Assembly (NCBI RefSeq): GCF_000315235.1
Contig: NZ_BALG01000256.1
Coordinates: 1-64,000, forward strand
Direction: 5' to 3'
DNA from: Paenibacillus popilliae ATCC 14706
GTDB lineage: Bacteria; Bacillota; Bacilli; Paenibacillales; Paenibacillaceae
Length of the DNA: 64,000 bases
Shown here piece after piece: positions 13,206-20,897 of this stretch (position 1 is the stretch's first letter; every line of letters begins with the position of its first letter). Made by a program: the position numbers and the translations under genes. The notes beneath the pieces are model-generated. The model did no database searches, was not told where the DNA came from, and was given only the letters and a program-made list of their open reading frames with translations.

Positions 13206-13985
13206 TTACTTCACTACGCTGCCGCCGAATAGGAAGCGGTGCTCCCAAGTGGTGTTAAGTACATTGTCGACCCGTACACCGCCGGAGTTTTTGGAGTACG
13301 TATGCAGAATTTTGCCGTCTCCCAAGTAAATCCCCACATGCGTAATTCGCTCCGTGCTCTTGTTGACGCCTTTATAACTGGAGGCCTTGGAGCCTTTATA
13401 GGACATGAAGAACATCAGATCACCGCGCTTCAGTTGGCTGATGCTCGTCTTCGCCGTGGAATTGGACTTAATCCAGCTTCCTTGCTGGCGTGAATCCATC
13501 GGGAGCACGATACCGAGCGCTTCCTTATAGGCTTGTCTGACGAAGTCGGAGCAATCGAACGTTTTGGTGCTGCTCCGGTTGGAGCCGAATTCGTATGGCG
13601 TGCCCAAATATTTTTTTCCGACTTGGATCACTTTCTCAATATTGGCGGCTTGGCTAGACACCGCCGGCGTATTGCTTGTACTGGAATTCGCCACCTGTAT
13701 GTATTTGCTGCTCGTGCTCATATACCCGGTATTGCCTTTTGAATCCCGAACTTTGTACCAGTAGCTGTTATATTTGCTCAAGATAGTAACTTTCTCGCCT
13801 TTTTTCATCAAGCGGATAACCGAAGAGGAAGTAGAAGCTCCTTTGCGCAAATGAACCGAAGCGATAATATTACCCGTCTGATTAGTTGACACTTGCTGCG
13901 CTGCCGCGGCTGCATGGGGAACCTCTGCAAATACTTGTCCAGCCATCGTAACCATCAATAATCCTAGCAATAGTTGTTTTTTCAT
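13206..13985 (-). CDS. Secreted SH3b-NlpC/P60 cell-wall hydrolase
   Basis: 259 residues with AAGGAGG seven bases before the ATG. A signal peptide (MKKQ, hydrophobic core, AEVPHAAAAA) is followed by a bacterial SH3 domain (about residues 35-97, with HLRKGAS and YWYKVR) and a Ser/Thr-rich linker. An NlpC/P60 domain (about 115-259) follows, with Cys145 in TFDCSDF, His216 in ITHVGIY and His228. This is a gamma-D-glutamyl-meso-diaminopimelate type peptidoglycan endopeptidase, acting outside the membrane. It is a single gene with its own upstream region, which holds three copies of TTAGGACAA. Confidence 0.92.
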   Translation of the reverse strand: MKKQLLLGLLMVTMAGQVFAEVPHAAAAAQQVSTNQTGNIIASVHLRKGASTSSSVIRLMKKGEKVTILSKYNSYWYKVRDSKGNTGYMSTSSKYIQVANSSTSNTPAVSSQAANIEKVIQVGKKYLGTPYEFGSNRSSTKTFDCSDFVRQAYKEALGIVLPMDSRQQGSWIKSNSTAKTSISQLKRGDLMFFMSYKGSKASSYKGVNKSTERITHVGIYLGDGKILHTYSKNSGGVRVDNVLNTTWEHRFLFGGSVVK

Positions 13986-13998
13986 GTCATCCTCCTTG

Positions 13999-14134
13999 TT
14001 GTCCTAACAATGCTGCTATGTGACGTTGCAATGGGATATTGAGTTGTTGTTCATATGAACTCAATGTAAAATAATAGTTTGTTTTCGTAGTTGTCCTAAT
14101 ATTGTTATCACACCCCAAAAACAACTTGTCCTAA
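13999..14134 (-). promoter_or_regulatory. Repeated motif upstream of the NlpC/P60 gene
   Basis: The nonamer TTAGGACAA (minus strand) occurs at 13999-14007, 14091-14099 and 14126-14134. A perfect palindrome GTTCATATGAAC lies between at 14049-14060. All lie within 150 bases upstream of the hydrolase start, so they may be operator or regulator sites. The regulator is unknown and no clear -35/-10 pair could be chosen. Confidence 0.35.
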
Positions 14135-14524
14135 TTATAAATAAAGCCGGACGCAGGAAACTATCCGACAATCTACTTAAAAATAGACAAAATTGTAACC
14201 TCATCTAGTTCAATATACCTATTATTCATAAGAAAAAAGAATATTTTGTAACTACTAACCAAGAAGATGAGGTGTATTACGGAAAATAGATTACATACTG
14301 TAGAGGATCGTTTTGATGGTCCGCATGTCTCGGAATTTCATTTCGTGGCCAACGATCATCCCATTTACTGGTTACAAGGGTCGCTATTTTTATTGCCAAA
14401 AGGAAATGGGAATATAATCCTGATAAGCCATCCCGGTAACCTAAAAGTAATGTTATCTTTACGCTCTTCTGGCGAAAGCCTCTTTCTAGGCAAAAAACAT
14501 CCCTCCTTATCAACAAAGCATAGC
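14135..14524. other. Intergenic stretch without a supportable gene
   Basis: Short frames exist on both strands (for example 14277-14516 minus), but none has a good ribosome binding site or recognisable protein, and the two strands overlap each other. Base composition turns AT-rich towards the right. I see nothing I can name here. Confidence 0.4.
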
Positions 14525-14549
14525 AAAAAGCTACCCTCTCGGGTAGCTT
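14525..14549 (-). terminator. Intrinsic terminator of the 14.6 kb small gene pair
   Basis: On the minus strand AAGCTACCC-GAGA-GGGTAGCTT runs into TTTTTG, 30 bases past the stop codon at 14579. Confidence 0.9.
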
Positions 14550-14578
14550 CCGCAGTTTATCTGATATCTCTACTCCAC

Positions 14579-14860
14579 TTAATCGTCATTTTCTAATTCT
14601 TTCTCAACAAAATCTATATACTTTAAAGTATATAGTGTTCCAAAGCCCGTTTCCTGACTCACATACCTAAACGCTTCTTTTTTATTTTTTTCTCTTAATA
14701 AGGATTTAACTTTTTCTCTAAGATTTACAAAGGATTTAAGTTCATCATTACTAATCAATACGAGATATAGCTTTTCTTGTACACTTGTTCTTTTTCTTGT
14801 TATAAGAACCCATATAAATGCCAATACACTAAGTAAAAACAAACCCATAGCTGAAGACAT
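14579..14860 (-). CDS. Small single-pass membrane protein
   Basis: 93 residues with GGGGTG five bases before the ATG. One membrane helix (about residues 4-20) is followed by RKR and a charged, mostly helical cytoplasmic tail rich in Lys and Glu. The family is not recognised. It lies 17 bases after the secreted precursor frame at 14878 on the same strand and shares its AT-rich composition, so the two form a pair. By position it could be an immunity or partner protein for that precursor; this is inference only. Confidence 0.65.
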   Translation of the reverse strand: MSSAMGLFLLSVLAFIWVLITRKRTSVQEKLYLVLISNDELKSFVNLREKVKSLLREKNKKEAFRYVSQETGFGTLYTLKYIDFVEKELENDD

Positions 14861-14877
14861 TTATACACCCCTTTTTT

Positions 14878-15465
14878 TTAATCAAAACAATCCTTTTTCA
14901 CCGTGTTAATTTCAGTTAATTCAGCAACTAAAGCTCCCAAAGCAATTAGTACTTTTTCAGTTTTTTGTTCTGCACTACCTGCTCCAAACAATGCTTTAGC
15001 TGCCTTTGTTACACCGCCTAAAGACTCTATATATTTCTTTATTTTTGTTATTTTAGCCACAGGAAGAGCATTAGTAACAAGTAACGCACTTATTGCAAGA
15101 GAACAATCCCAAGCATTTCTCTTAGATCTGTTTTTAACTTCATTATTATCATTATATGTTGTTACAATGATACCCATACCTCTAAAATAACTGTCTATCT
15201 CCTTGGGATTACTTCTTTCAATTAATTCATCTGGCATAGACTCAATAGCTTTTAGAAAAGGAATTATTCTATTAAAATCGTTGCCCAAACCAGATTTTAC
15301 ACTAAATACTTCTCCAAAATTTTGTGACCTCTTTTCAAAATCAAAAATTTTCTCATTTGCATTAACTTTAACACCTAAAGTCTTATCCACTTCTTCCCTT
15401 GCAAAAGCAAAATTCCCATTAGATTATAACAAAAAAACTGATGACAACAAAACAAACTTCTTCAT
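14878..15465 (-). pseudogene. Secreted bacteriocin-like precursor with a stop codon in its signal peptide
   Basis: From the ATG at 15465 (GGGGGAAATAAC upstream) the frame reads a signal peptide start MKKFVLLSSVFLL, then TAA at 15424-15426, then SNGNFAFA and 170 more residues. Changing that one codon restores a normal secreted protein of about 195 residues. The downstream part can only be started at GTG 15390, which lacks the signal peptide. The mature region has a charged N-terminal half. Its C-terminal half is hydrophobic and Ala/Gly/Leu-rich, bounded by two Cys (WDCSLAIS and KKDCFD), as in SdpC-like and other helical bacteriocin precursors. Family membership is a guess. The gene is AT-rich compared with flanking genes, suggesting transfer. 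Confidence 0.6.
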
Positions 15466-15601
15466 GTTATTTCCCCCTATATGAAATATTTACAAGCTAG
15501 TATACCATAAAAACTATTTTATATGGTGAATTAATCAAAAAAAACCACATTTATCCTAAAGTATGTCTTCTTCAAACTATAAACGCAGAGTAACAAACCT
15601 G

Positions 15602-15766
15602 CTGCTTCATAGCGACCAAGGCTTCCAGTATACGCACAGGCTATACCAGTTCTACAATCACGAACGTTTTCAATCAAAGCTAAACAATCTTAGACCGGGT
15701 GGAGTACCGGACTAAGACTGCTTAAGATTGGTCTTATTAAGGTTGTCTACTTGACGGGGGTAACAT
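15602..15766 (+). mobile_element. 3' remnant of an IS3-family element
   Basis: The plus strand encodes LLHSDQGFQYTHRLYQFYN and ERFQSKLNNL, the C-terminal signature of IS3/IS150-type OrfB transposases (DDE Asp in HSDQGFQY region). An internal deletion has removed the stretch between these motifs. One extra G in CCGGGTG shifts the last residues, which would otherwise read PVEYRTKTA and stop. The following TTGTCTACTTGACGGGGGT resembles the outer end of such elements. The left end is missing. Confidence 0.75.
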
Positions 15767-15800
15767 CAGATCGCCCGGGCCTTTCCTTTTTCGATAAGCC

Positions 15801-17432
15801 TTACTTATTGCTCTCTTGCGGATACATCTGCTCGCGTAGCGCCTTGATCTCGTCGCTCTCAAGGTATTCGTCGAACGCCGTCACGCGGTCGATGATGCCA
15901 CTCGGCGTAATCTCGATGATGCGGTTCGCGATCGTCTGCACGAACTGATGGTCATGCGACGTGAACAGTATCGTGCCGTCGAAGTCGATCAGACCGTTGT
16001 TGAGCGCGGTGATGGACTCCAGATCCAAGTGGTTCGTCGGCTCGTCGAGGATGAGCACGTTCGCGCCCGCCATCATCATTTTCGAGAGCATGCAGCGCAC
16101 CTTCTCGCCCCCGGACAGGACGCTCGCCTTCTTCAAGGCCTCTTCGCCGGAGAACAGCATGCGGCCCAGGAAGCCGCGCAGGAACGTCTCGTCCTGATCC
16201 TTCGAATATTGGCGCAGCCAATCGACCAGATTGTATTCCACCCGGTCGAAGTAAGCCGAGTTATCCTTCGGGAAATACGCCTGCGACGTCGTCACCCCCC
16301 AGCTGTACGTACCGGCATCCGGCTCCAGCTCGCCCATCAAAAGCTGGAACAGCGTCGTCTTCGCCAGTCCGTTCGGTCCAACAAACGCGATCTTGTCGCC
16401 TTTGTTCACGACGAGATGCATATTGTCGAGCAGCTTCTCGCCCTCGACCGTCTTCGTGAGCCCCTCAATTGTAAGCAACTGCTTGCCTGCTTCCCGTTCG
16501 GACTTGAAGTTGATGAACGGATATTTCCGGTTCGACGGACGGATGTCGTCGAGTGTAATTTTGTCGAGCATTTTTTTGCGAGCGGTCGCCTGCTTCGACT
16601 TGGACGCGTTCGCGCTGAAGCGCTGAATGAACGTCTGCAACTCTTTGATTTTCTCTTCCTTCTTCTTGTTCTGTTCACGCGCCAACTTCAGCGCCAGTTG
16701 GCTCGATTCGTACCAGAAATCGTAGTTCCCCGCATACAGTTGGATCTTACCGAAGTCGATATCGGCGATATGCGTGCATACTTTATTCAGGAAGTGGCGA
16801 TCATGGGATACGACGATGACGGTGCCTTCGTAATCCATAAGGAAATTTTCTAACCAGTTGATCGACTCGAGATCCAGATGGTTCGTCGGCTCGTCAAGCA
16901 GCAGGATGTTCGGGTGTCCGAATAGGGCCTGTGCCAGCAGGACGCGGACCTTCTGGTTGCCGTCCAGCTCCGACATCTTGTCGTCGTGGATTTGTTTAGG
17001 AATACCTAGCCCGATTAGCAGCTCCGCCGCATCCGCTTCGGCTTCCCAGCCGTTCAACTCGGCGAACTCGCCTTCCAGTTCACCCGCGCGCATGCCATCC
17101 TCTTCGCTGAAGTCGGCCTTCGCATAGAGCGCGTCCTTCTCCTTCATTATGCTATACAGCCGCTCATGACCCATAATTACCGTCTCCAGCACCGGAAATT
17201 CATCGTATTCATAATGATTCTGCTTCAATACGGACAAGCGATCTCCCGGAGTAATGTGAACCTCCCCGTTGGTAGGCTCGATTTCCCCGGATAATATTTT
17301 AAGAAATGTCGATTTACCTGCTCCGTTCGCGCCGATAAGACCATAGCAATTGCCCGGAGTGAACTTGATGTTCACATCCTCGAACAAAGGCCGCTTGCCG
17401 TATCGGAGCGTGACGCCGGTTGTACTAATCAT
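15801..17432 (-). CDS. ABC-F family ATPase (YkpA/YbiT type)
   Basis: 543 residues from the ATG at 17432, with AAAGGACGGG upstream; an in-frame ATG at 17465 has no site. There are two nucleotide-binding domains and no membrane segments. NBD1 has GANGAGKST, a variant signature ELDGNQ and LLLDEPTNHLDL. NBD2 has a variant Walker A (GPNGLAKTT), VLSGGEK and LILDEPTNHLDL. A charged linker (EQNKKKEEKIKELQ) separates them. ABC-F proteins act on the ribosome, as translation factors or antibiotic-protection proteins; this subtype is a housekeeping one rather than a known resistance type. It is monocistronic. Confidence 0.93.
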   Translation of the reverse strand: MISTTGVTLRYGKRPLFEDVNIKFTPGNCYGLIGANGAGKSTFLKILSGEIEPTNGEVHITPGDRLSVLKQNHYEYDEFPVLETVIMGHERLYSIMKEKDALYAKADFSEEDGMRAGELEGEFAELNGWEAEADAAELLIGLGIPKQIHDDKMSELDGNQKVRVLLAQALFGHPNILLLDEPTNHLDLESINWLENFLMDYEGTVIVVSHDRHFLNKVCTHIADIDFGKIQLYAGNYDFWYESSQLALKLAREQNKKKEEKIKELQTFIQRFSANASKSKQATARKKMLDKITLDDIRPSNRKYPFINFKSEREAGKQLLTIEGLTKTVEGEKLLDNMHLVVNKGDKIAFVGPNGLAKTTLFQLLMGELEPDAGTYSWGVTTSQAYFPKDNSAYFDRVEYNLVDWLRQYSKDQDETFLRGFLGRMLFSGEEALKKASVLSGGEKVRCMLSKMMMAGANVLILDEPTNHLDLESITALNNGLIDFDGTILFTSHDHQFVQTIANRIIEITPSGIIDRVTAFDEYLESDEIKALREQMYPQESNK

Positions 17433-17646
17433 GGCATTCCCGTCCTTTAACACGCGATTTATCATTCAAATGATTATTATAGCACACTATTACCGGTAAT
17501 GCTCGCTTCCTGCGCAATGACACCATCGGCGTGCTTGCGGCGCATGGAAGCCGGGCAAGCGCCACTAGGCGCAGCCGAAGCGGGCCGTCCTTGCGGCCGG
17601 CTTCGCCTTCCCGCTCGCTGGACGGGCAGCGCCCTACCGCAAGATC

Positions 17647-17695
17647 AACAAAGCCATCTGCCCCAGGCGCAGCGCCTTGGGTAAATGGCTTTGTT
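17647..17695 (-). terminator. Long inverted repeat after the MBL-fold gene
   Basis: AACAAAGCCAT and ATGGCTTTGTT bracket further complementary sequence (CCC..GGCGC/GCGCC..GGG), just past the stop codon at 17714. T content after the stem is modest, so it is a probable terminator. Between it and the ABC-F start (17433-17646) I see no gene. Confidence 0.5.
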
Positions 17696-17713
17696 ACATG
17701 CCTTACACTTCTA

Positions 17714-18676
17714 TTATCCGCCGCGCCACGTCTCCCCGAGCGCCAGCAGCCTTACCTGCGACTCCTCGAGCTTCCGCCGCATCCGCTCCGCTTCCAGCCG
17801 ATCGAGCGCTTCCTTCGGCGTGTCGTCGGCTAGCTTGAAAGTACCGTAATGCATCGGGATCATCAGCTTCGCGCCTACATCCTCGAATGCCTGCAGCGCT
17901 TCCTCCGGCGTTACATGTTGACGGGACATGAACCATTCCGGCTCATAGGCACCGATAGGCAACAGCGCAACATCGATAACGAACCGGCGGCCAATCTCCC
18001 GGAAGCCCCGGAAATATCCGCTGTCCCCGGCGAAATAAACCGTCTCTTTCGCAGGCAGCCTATCTCCCGTCCCCATAGCTTCGTAATCCATCCGTTCCAG
18101 CACATATCCGCCCCAGTGAGAGCGGTTCATATCGGAAAGCGTCCGCCGCGTCCAATGCTGGGCCGGCACGAAGGTCACCCGTACGGAACCGATTACGAGA
18201 TCCTTCCACCATTCCAGCTCCACGGTCTGCGGGAAGCCTTTGCGCACCATTTTCGATCTGAGTCCCCCCGGAACGGCCAGCACCGTGCGCGGTCCCACCA
18301 GCTCGCGAAGCGATCCCAAATGAAGATGATCATAATGAGAGTGCGAGATGAGAATGACATCAATCGGCGGCACCTGATCAATCGAAATGCCGGGAGGAGA
18401 CAATCGCTTCTCCATCGCCATGCTCGCCGCCCATACCGGATCCGTGACGATGTTCAAGCCCCCCATTTGCAGCAGAAAGGTGGAATGCCCGATCCAAGTG
18501 ATGGATAGACCGCCATCATTGACATGCAGCCGGGCGAGATCCGGATCCACCTGCGGAACGACATAAGAATAATCCTTCTGCTTCAGCCGAACTTTACGCT
18601 CAGCGCGCCAACGCCGGAATTGCTTCCATGCTTTTTCTGTCGACACATTGTCCATATTCGTATAATAGCGCTTCAT
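17714..18676 (-). CDS. MBL-fold metal-dependent hydrolase (NAPE-PLD/UlaG-like)
   Basis: 320 residues with GAGGTGG before the ATG. The N-terminal WIGHSTFLLQ and TDPVW strands, the metal-binding motif HSHYDH (about residue 113), AGDSGY and the late MHYGTF fit the COG2220 branch of metallo-beta-lactamase-fold hydrolases. Members cleave phosphodiester or ester bonds, including N-acyl phospholipids. The substrate here is unknown. No signal peptide is visible, so the enzyme is cytoplasmic. It is a lone gene on the minus strand. Confidence 0.85.
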   Translation of the reverse strand: MKRYYTNMDNVSTEKAWKQFRRWRAERKVRLKQKDYSYVVPQVDPDLARLHVNDGGLSITWIGHSTFLLQMGGLNIVTDPVWAASMAMEKRLSPPGISIDQVPPIDVILISHSHYDHLHLGSLRELVGPRTVLAVPGGLRSKMVRKGFPQTVELEWWKDLVIGSVRVTFVPAQHWTRRTLSDMNRSHWGGYVLERMDYEAMGTGDRLPAKETVYFAGDSGYFRGFREIGRRFVIDVALLPIGAYEPEWFMSRQHVTPEEALQAFEDVGAKLMIPMHYGTFKLADDTPKEALDRLEAERMRRKLEESQVRLLALGETWRGG

Positions 18677-19072
18677 GGCACCACCTCATTCACACACCAA
18701 GTATTCGTAAGCCTTCCCGTTCGAACGTGCGGCAGCAAGGAAGGGCCGGGAAAAAAAAGTCCATTCTCATACTAGAATAACAAATCGGTCCGGCGAACTC
18801 CAATCCACCCTGTGGCCTAACCGGCCGGTTGGCGTTCTCCAACCGGGTTCGTTGCTCCCGCTTCCGCGCCGCACACCGCCAGGCGCTGTCTGCCTCTATC
18901 CTATGCAACGAGCCACAACGCCGTCTATCCTAGCCCGCCAAAAGCAGCGAACGCCCACGGCGGCGGCCTGGTTGCGGCAGGCTGCTGCAGCAAAGCGCCC
19001 TTTCTCTATATTTACTCAAAGCGGCCTGTCCCAACCTACCGACTTCACAACATACTTACCCGATGGCCCGCA
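18677..19072. other. Intergenic stretch between divergent genes
   Basis: About 400 bases separate the leftward MBL-fold gene from the rightward Nfu-HEAT gene. No frame has both a start site and a plausible product. I see no RNA gene or mobile element. Confidence 0.4.
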
Positions 19073-19101
19073 TTGTTCACAGCTTTGCCTTCATATACAA
19101 T
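19073..19101 (+). promoter_or_regulatory. Probable sigma-A promoter of the Nfu-HEAT gene
   Basis: TTGTTC and TACAAT are 17 bases apart, with the start codon about 35 bases downstream of the -10. Confidence 0.4.
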
Positions 19102-19135
19102 AGAGGATACCAGAATGATACAGGGGGTGCTGTCA

Positions 19136-20287
19136 ATGCAATTGATCACAATTGAACCGACGCCGAGTCCAAATTCCATGAAGCTTCATCTGAATGAGAC
19201 ACTTCCGGCGGGCTTACGGCGAACCTACTCTGATGACAACCGCCGCTCCGCGCCGCCGATCATCGGGCAGCTGCTTGATATCGACGGCGTGAAGAGCGTC
19301 TTTCATACTGCGGACTTCATGGCGCTAGATCGCTATCCGCATGCCGACTGGGCCCGCATCCTGGCCCATGTGAGCGACATTTTAGGGCAGCCGCAGGAAG
19401 AGAGCGGACAGGCCGAGGAATGGTCGGCCTGGACTTCCTTCGGTGAGGCCCAGGTCTATGTTCAATATTTCCGCGGCATTCCGATGCAGATTCGGGTCCA
19501 GGCGGATAACCGGGAGGAGCGAGTCGGCCTGTCCGAGCGCTTCGTGAAGGCTATCACCGAGGTCGCAAGCGCCACCTTGATCAAGGAGCGCAAGCTGAGC
19601 GACTACGGCATCCGTTATGGAGAACTGGCCGATATCGCACGCGAGGTGGAACAGGAGCTGGAGGCCGCGTATCTGGAGGAGCGGCTCGCTTCGCTCGTGC
19701 GCCAGGCGATCGAGAAGGCCAAGAGCGATGAGCCATTCATCGAGGTGCGCCGCGAGCTGACAGAGGAAGCTCTGACCGCCCGCCTGAAGGACGGCGATTG
19801 GCGCGTACGCTATGCGGCGCTGGATCGAATGGATCCGGAGTCCAGCCGCCTGCCGCTGCTGGCGGAGACGCTCCGCGACCCGCAGAGCCAGATTCGGCGC
19901 CTGACGGTCGTCTACCTTGGCGAGATCAAGACGGCGGAATGCCTGCCGCTGCTGTTCGAAGCGCTACGCGATGCCTCAGTCAGCGTCCGCCGCACAGCGG
20001 GAGACACCTTGTCCGATATCGGCGATCCGGCGGCCATCGATCCGATGATCGCAACCTTGAAGGACAAGAACAAGTTGATCCGCTGGCGCGCGGCCCGCTT
20101 CCTCTACGAAGCGGGAGACGAGCGGGCCGTGCCGGCGCTGGAGGAAGCGGCGAACGACAGCGAATTCGAGGTCGCGATGCAGGTGCGCATGGCGCTCGAA
20201 CGCATCCGCTCCGGCGAGGCAGCGGTCGGCACGGTCTGGCAGCAGATGGCCCGCCTGCGCGAGCAATCCGAAGCCGAACGGGACTAA
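19136..20287 (+). CDS. CvfC/YpgR-like protein: Nfu N-terminal domain plus HEAT repeats
   Basis: 383 residues from the ATG at 19136 (GGGGGTG eight bases upstream); longer in-frame starts lack a site. Residues 1-90 match the Nfu/NifU N-terminal domain (IEPTPSPNSMKL, V-K-S-V-F). The C-terminal half consists of PBS-lyase-type HEAT repeats (WRVRYAALDRM, SQIRRLTVVYLGEI, VSVRRTAGDTLSDIG, LIRWRAARFLYEAG). This pairing is known from the conserved virulence factor C family of staphylococci and B. subtilis YpgR, with an unclear molecular role. No CxxC iron-sulfur scaffold motif is seen. Confidence 0.85.
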   Translation: MQLITIEPTPSPNSMKLHLNETLPAGLRRTYSDDNRRSAPPIIGQLLDIDGVKSVFHTADFMALDRYPHADWARILAHVSDILGQPQEESGQAEEWSAWTSFGEAQVYVQYFRGIPMQIRVQADNREERVGLSERFVKAITEVASATLIKERKLSDYGIRYGELADIAREVEQELEAAYLEERLASLVRQAIEKAKSDEPFIEVRRELTEEALTARLKDGDWRVRYAALDRMDPESSRLPLLAETLRDPQSQIRRLTVVYLGEIKTAECLPLLFEALRDASVSVRRTAGDTLSDIGDPAAIDPMIATLKDKNKLIRWRAARFLYEAGDERAVPALEEAANDSEFEVAMQVRMALERIRSGEAAVGTVWQQMARLREQSEAERD

Positions 20288-20511
20288 GCACGAAGCGGGG
20301 CTGTTGCGGTTCAGCAGATAACGGAACAACGGGACGGCCGGACACCTCCCACTTCATTGGGAGGGTACGCCTGCCGGGCACTATCTCTAGGGTTCAAGTC
20401 CTGAACAGTGAAAGCAGTACTAGCCATAGCTTAAGATAAGGGTGTCGACATCTGTTTGTGAACTCGGAATGGTATTCGACAAATCATGCAAACTTTCGGC
20501 AACATTTGTCA

Positions 20512-20540
20512 TTGATTCGCCCCCGGGGCATTCTTTATAC
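20512..20540 (+). promoter_or_regulatory. Probable sigma-A promoter of lysP
   Basis: TTGATT and TTATAC are separated by 17 bases; transcription from about 20547 would include the full riboswitch. The region before it (20288-20511) holds only a short hairpin, CTCCCA/TGGGAG at about 20347-20364, and no gene. Confidence 0.45.
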
Positions 20541-20589
20541 TTAACGAATATAACGTGCCATTGTGCACATCATGCAAATCCTCATCCTA

Positions 20590-20786
20590 TCCGAGATGAG
20601 GTAGAGGTTGCGGTTGTTAGTAGTAGCTCTGTGGAGGCGGGAAGCGCCGAGGATGCAGAGGGAAAGGAACCACCGCCGAAGTCTGCGGGCATCTTCCGGC
20701 ACGCGGGCTGGGGCTGTTGCCGAAAGGCGCAGCACTGTCATACGGGTTTACCCGTTCCCGTATGGTGCGCTATCTTTTATGGAAGG
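20590..20786 (+). promoter_or_regulatory. Lysine riboswitch (L-box)
   Basis: The leader has the ordered core elements of the lysine aptamer: GAGGTAGAGGTTGCGG, TAGTAG, GAGGGAAAGGAACC with CCGCCGAAG, then GGGCTGTTGCCGAAAGGC, CACTGTCATACGGG and the closing GCGCTATC. The first and last parts pair to form P1. In B. subtilis the same element controls lysC and lysine transport. It lies directly upstream of a LysP-type permease, so lysine should switch expression off by terminating transcription. Confidence 0.93.
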
Positions 20787-20803
20787 GTATGATTGGGACG
20801 GTC

Positions 20804-20837
20804 TAACCGTCGGACGTGATACGCTCGAACGGTTTTT
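20804..20837 (+). terminator. Riboswitch-controlled terminator
   Basis: ACCGTCG pairs with CGAACGGT (one bulged A), followed by TTTTTT. The preceding GACGGTC can pair with ACCGTC as the competing structure. This is the expression platform of the lysine riboswitch, about 60 bases before the permease start. Confidence 0.7.
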
Positions 20838-20897
20838 TGTCATGTCGCCGCTCCTTCCAACCACTGTACAATTAACAAGGAAGCGAGGGTTTCAATA

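Noticed and set aside
14267-14596. Plus-strand frame of 109 codons and the overlapping minus-strand frame 14277-14516
   Set aside because: Neither has a proper ribosome binding site or recognisable sequence, and the plus frame runs through a clear minus-strand terminator.
17499-17700. GC-rich block examined as a possible CRISPR or repeat array
   Set aside because: It contains one long inverted repeat only, with no regularly spaced direct repeats.
20442-20792. Plus-strand frame of 116 codons upstream of lysP
   Set aside because: It coincides with the lysine riboswitch and its promoter; the structured RNA explains the sequence.
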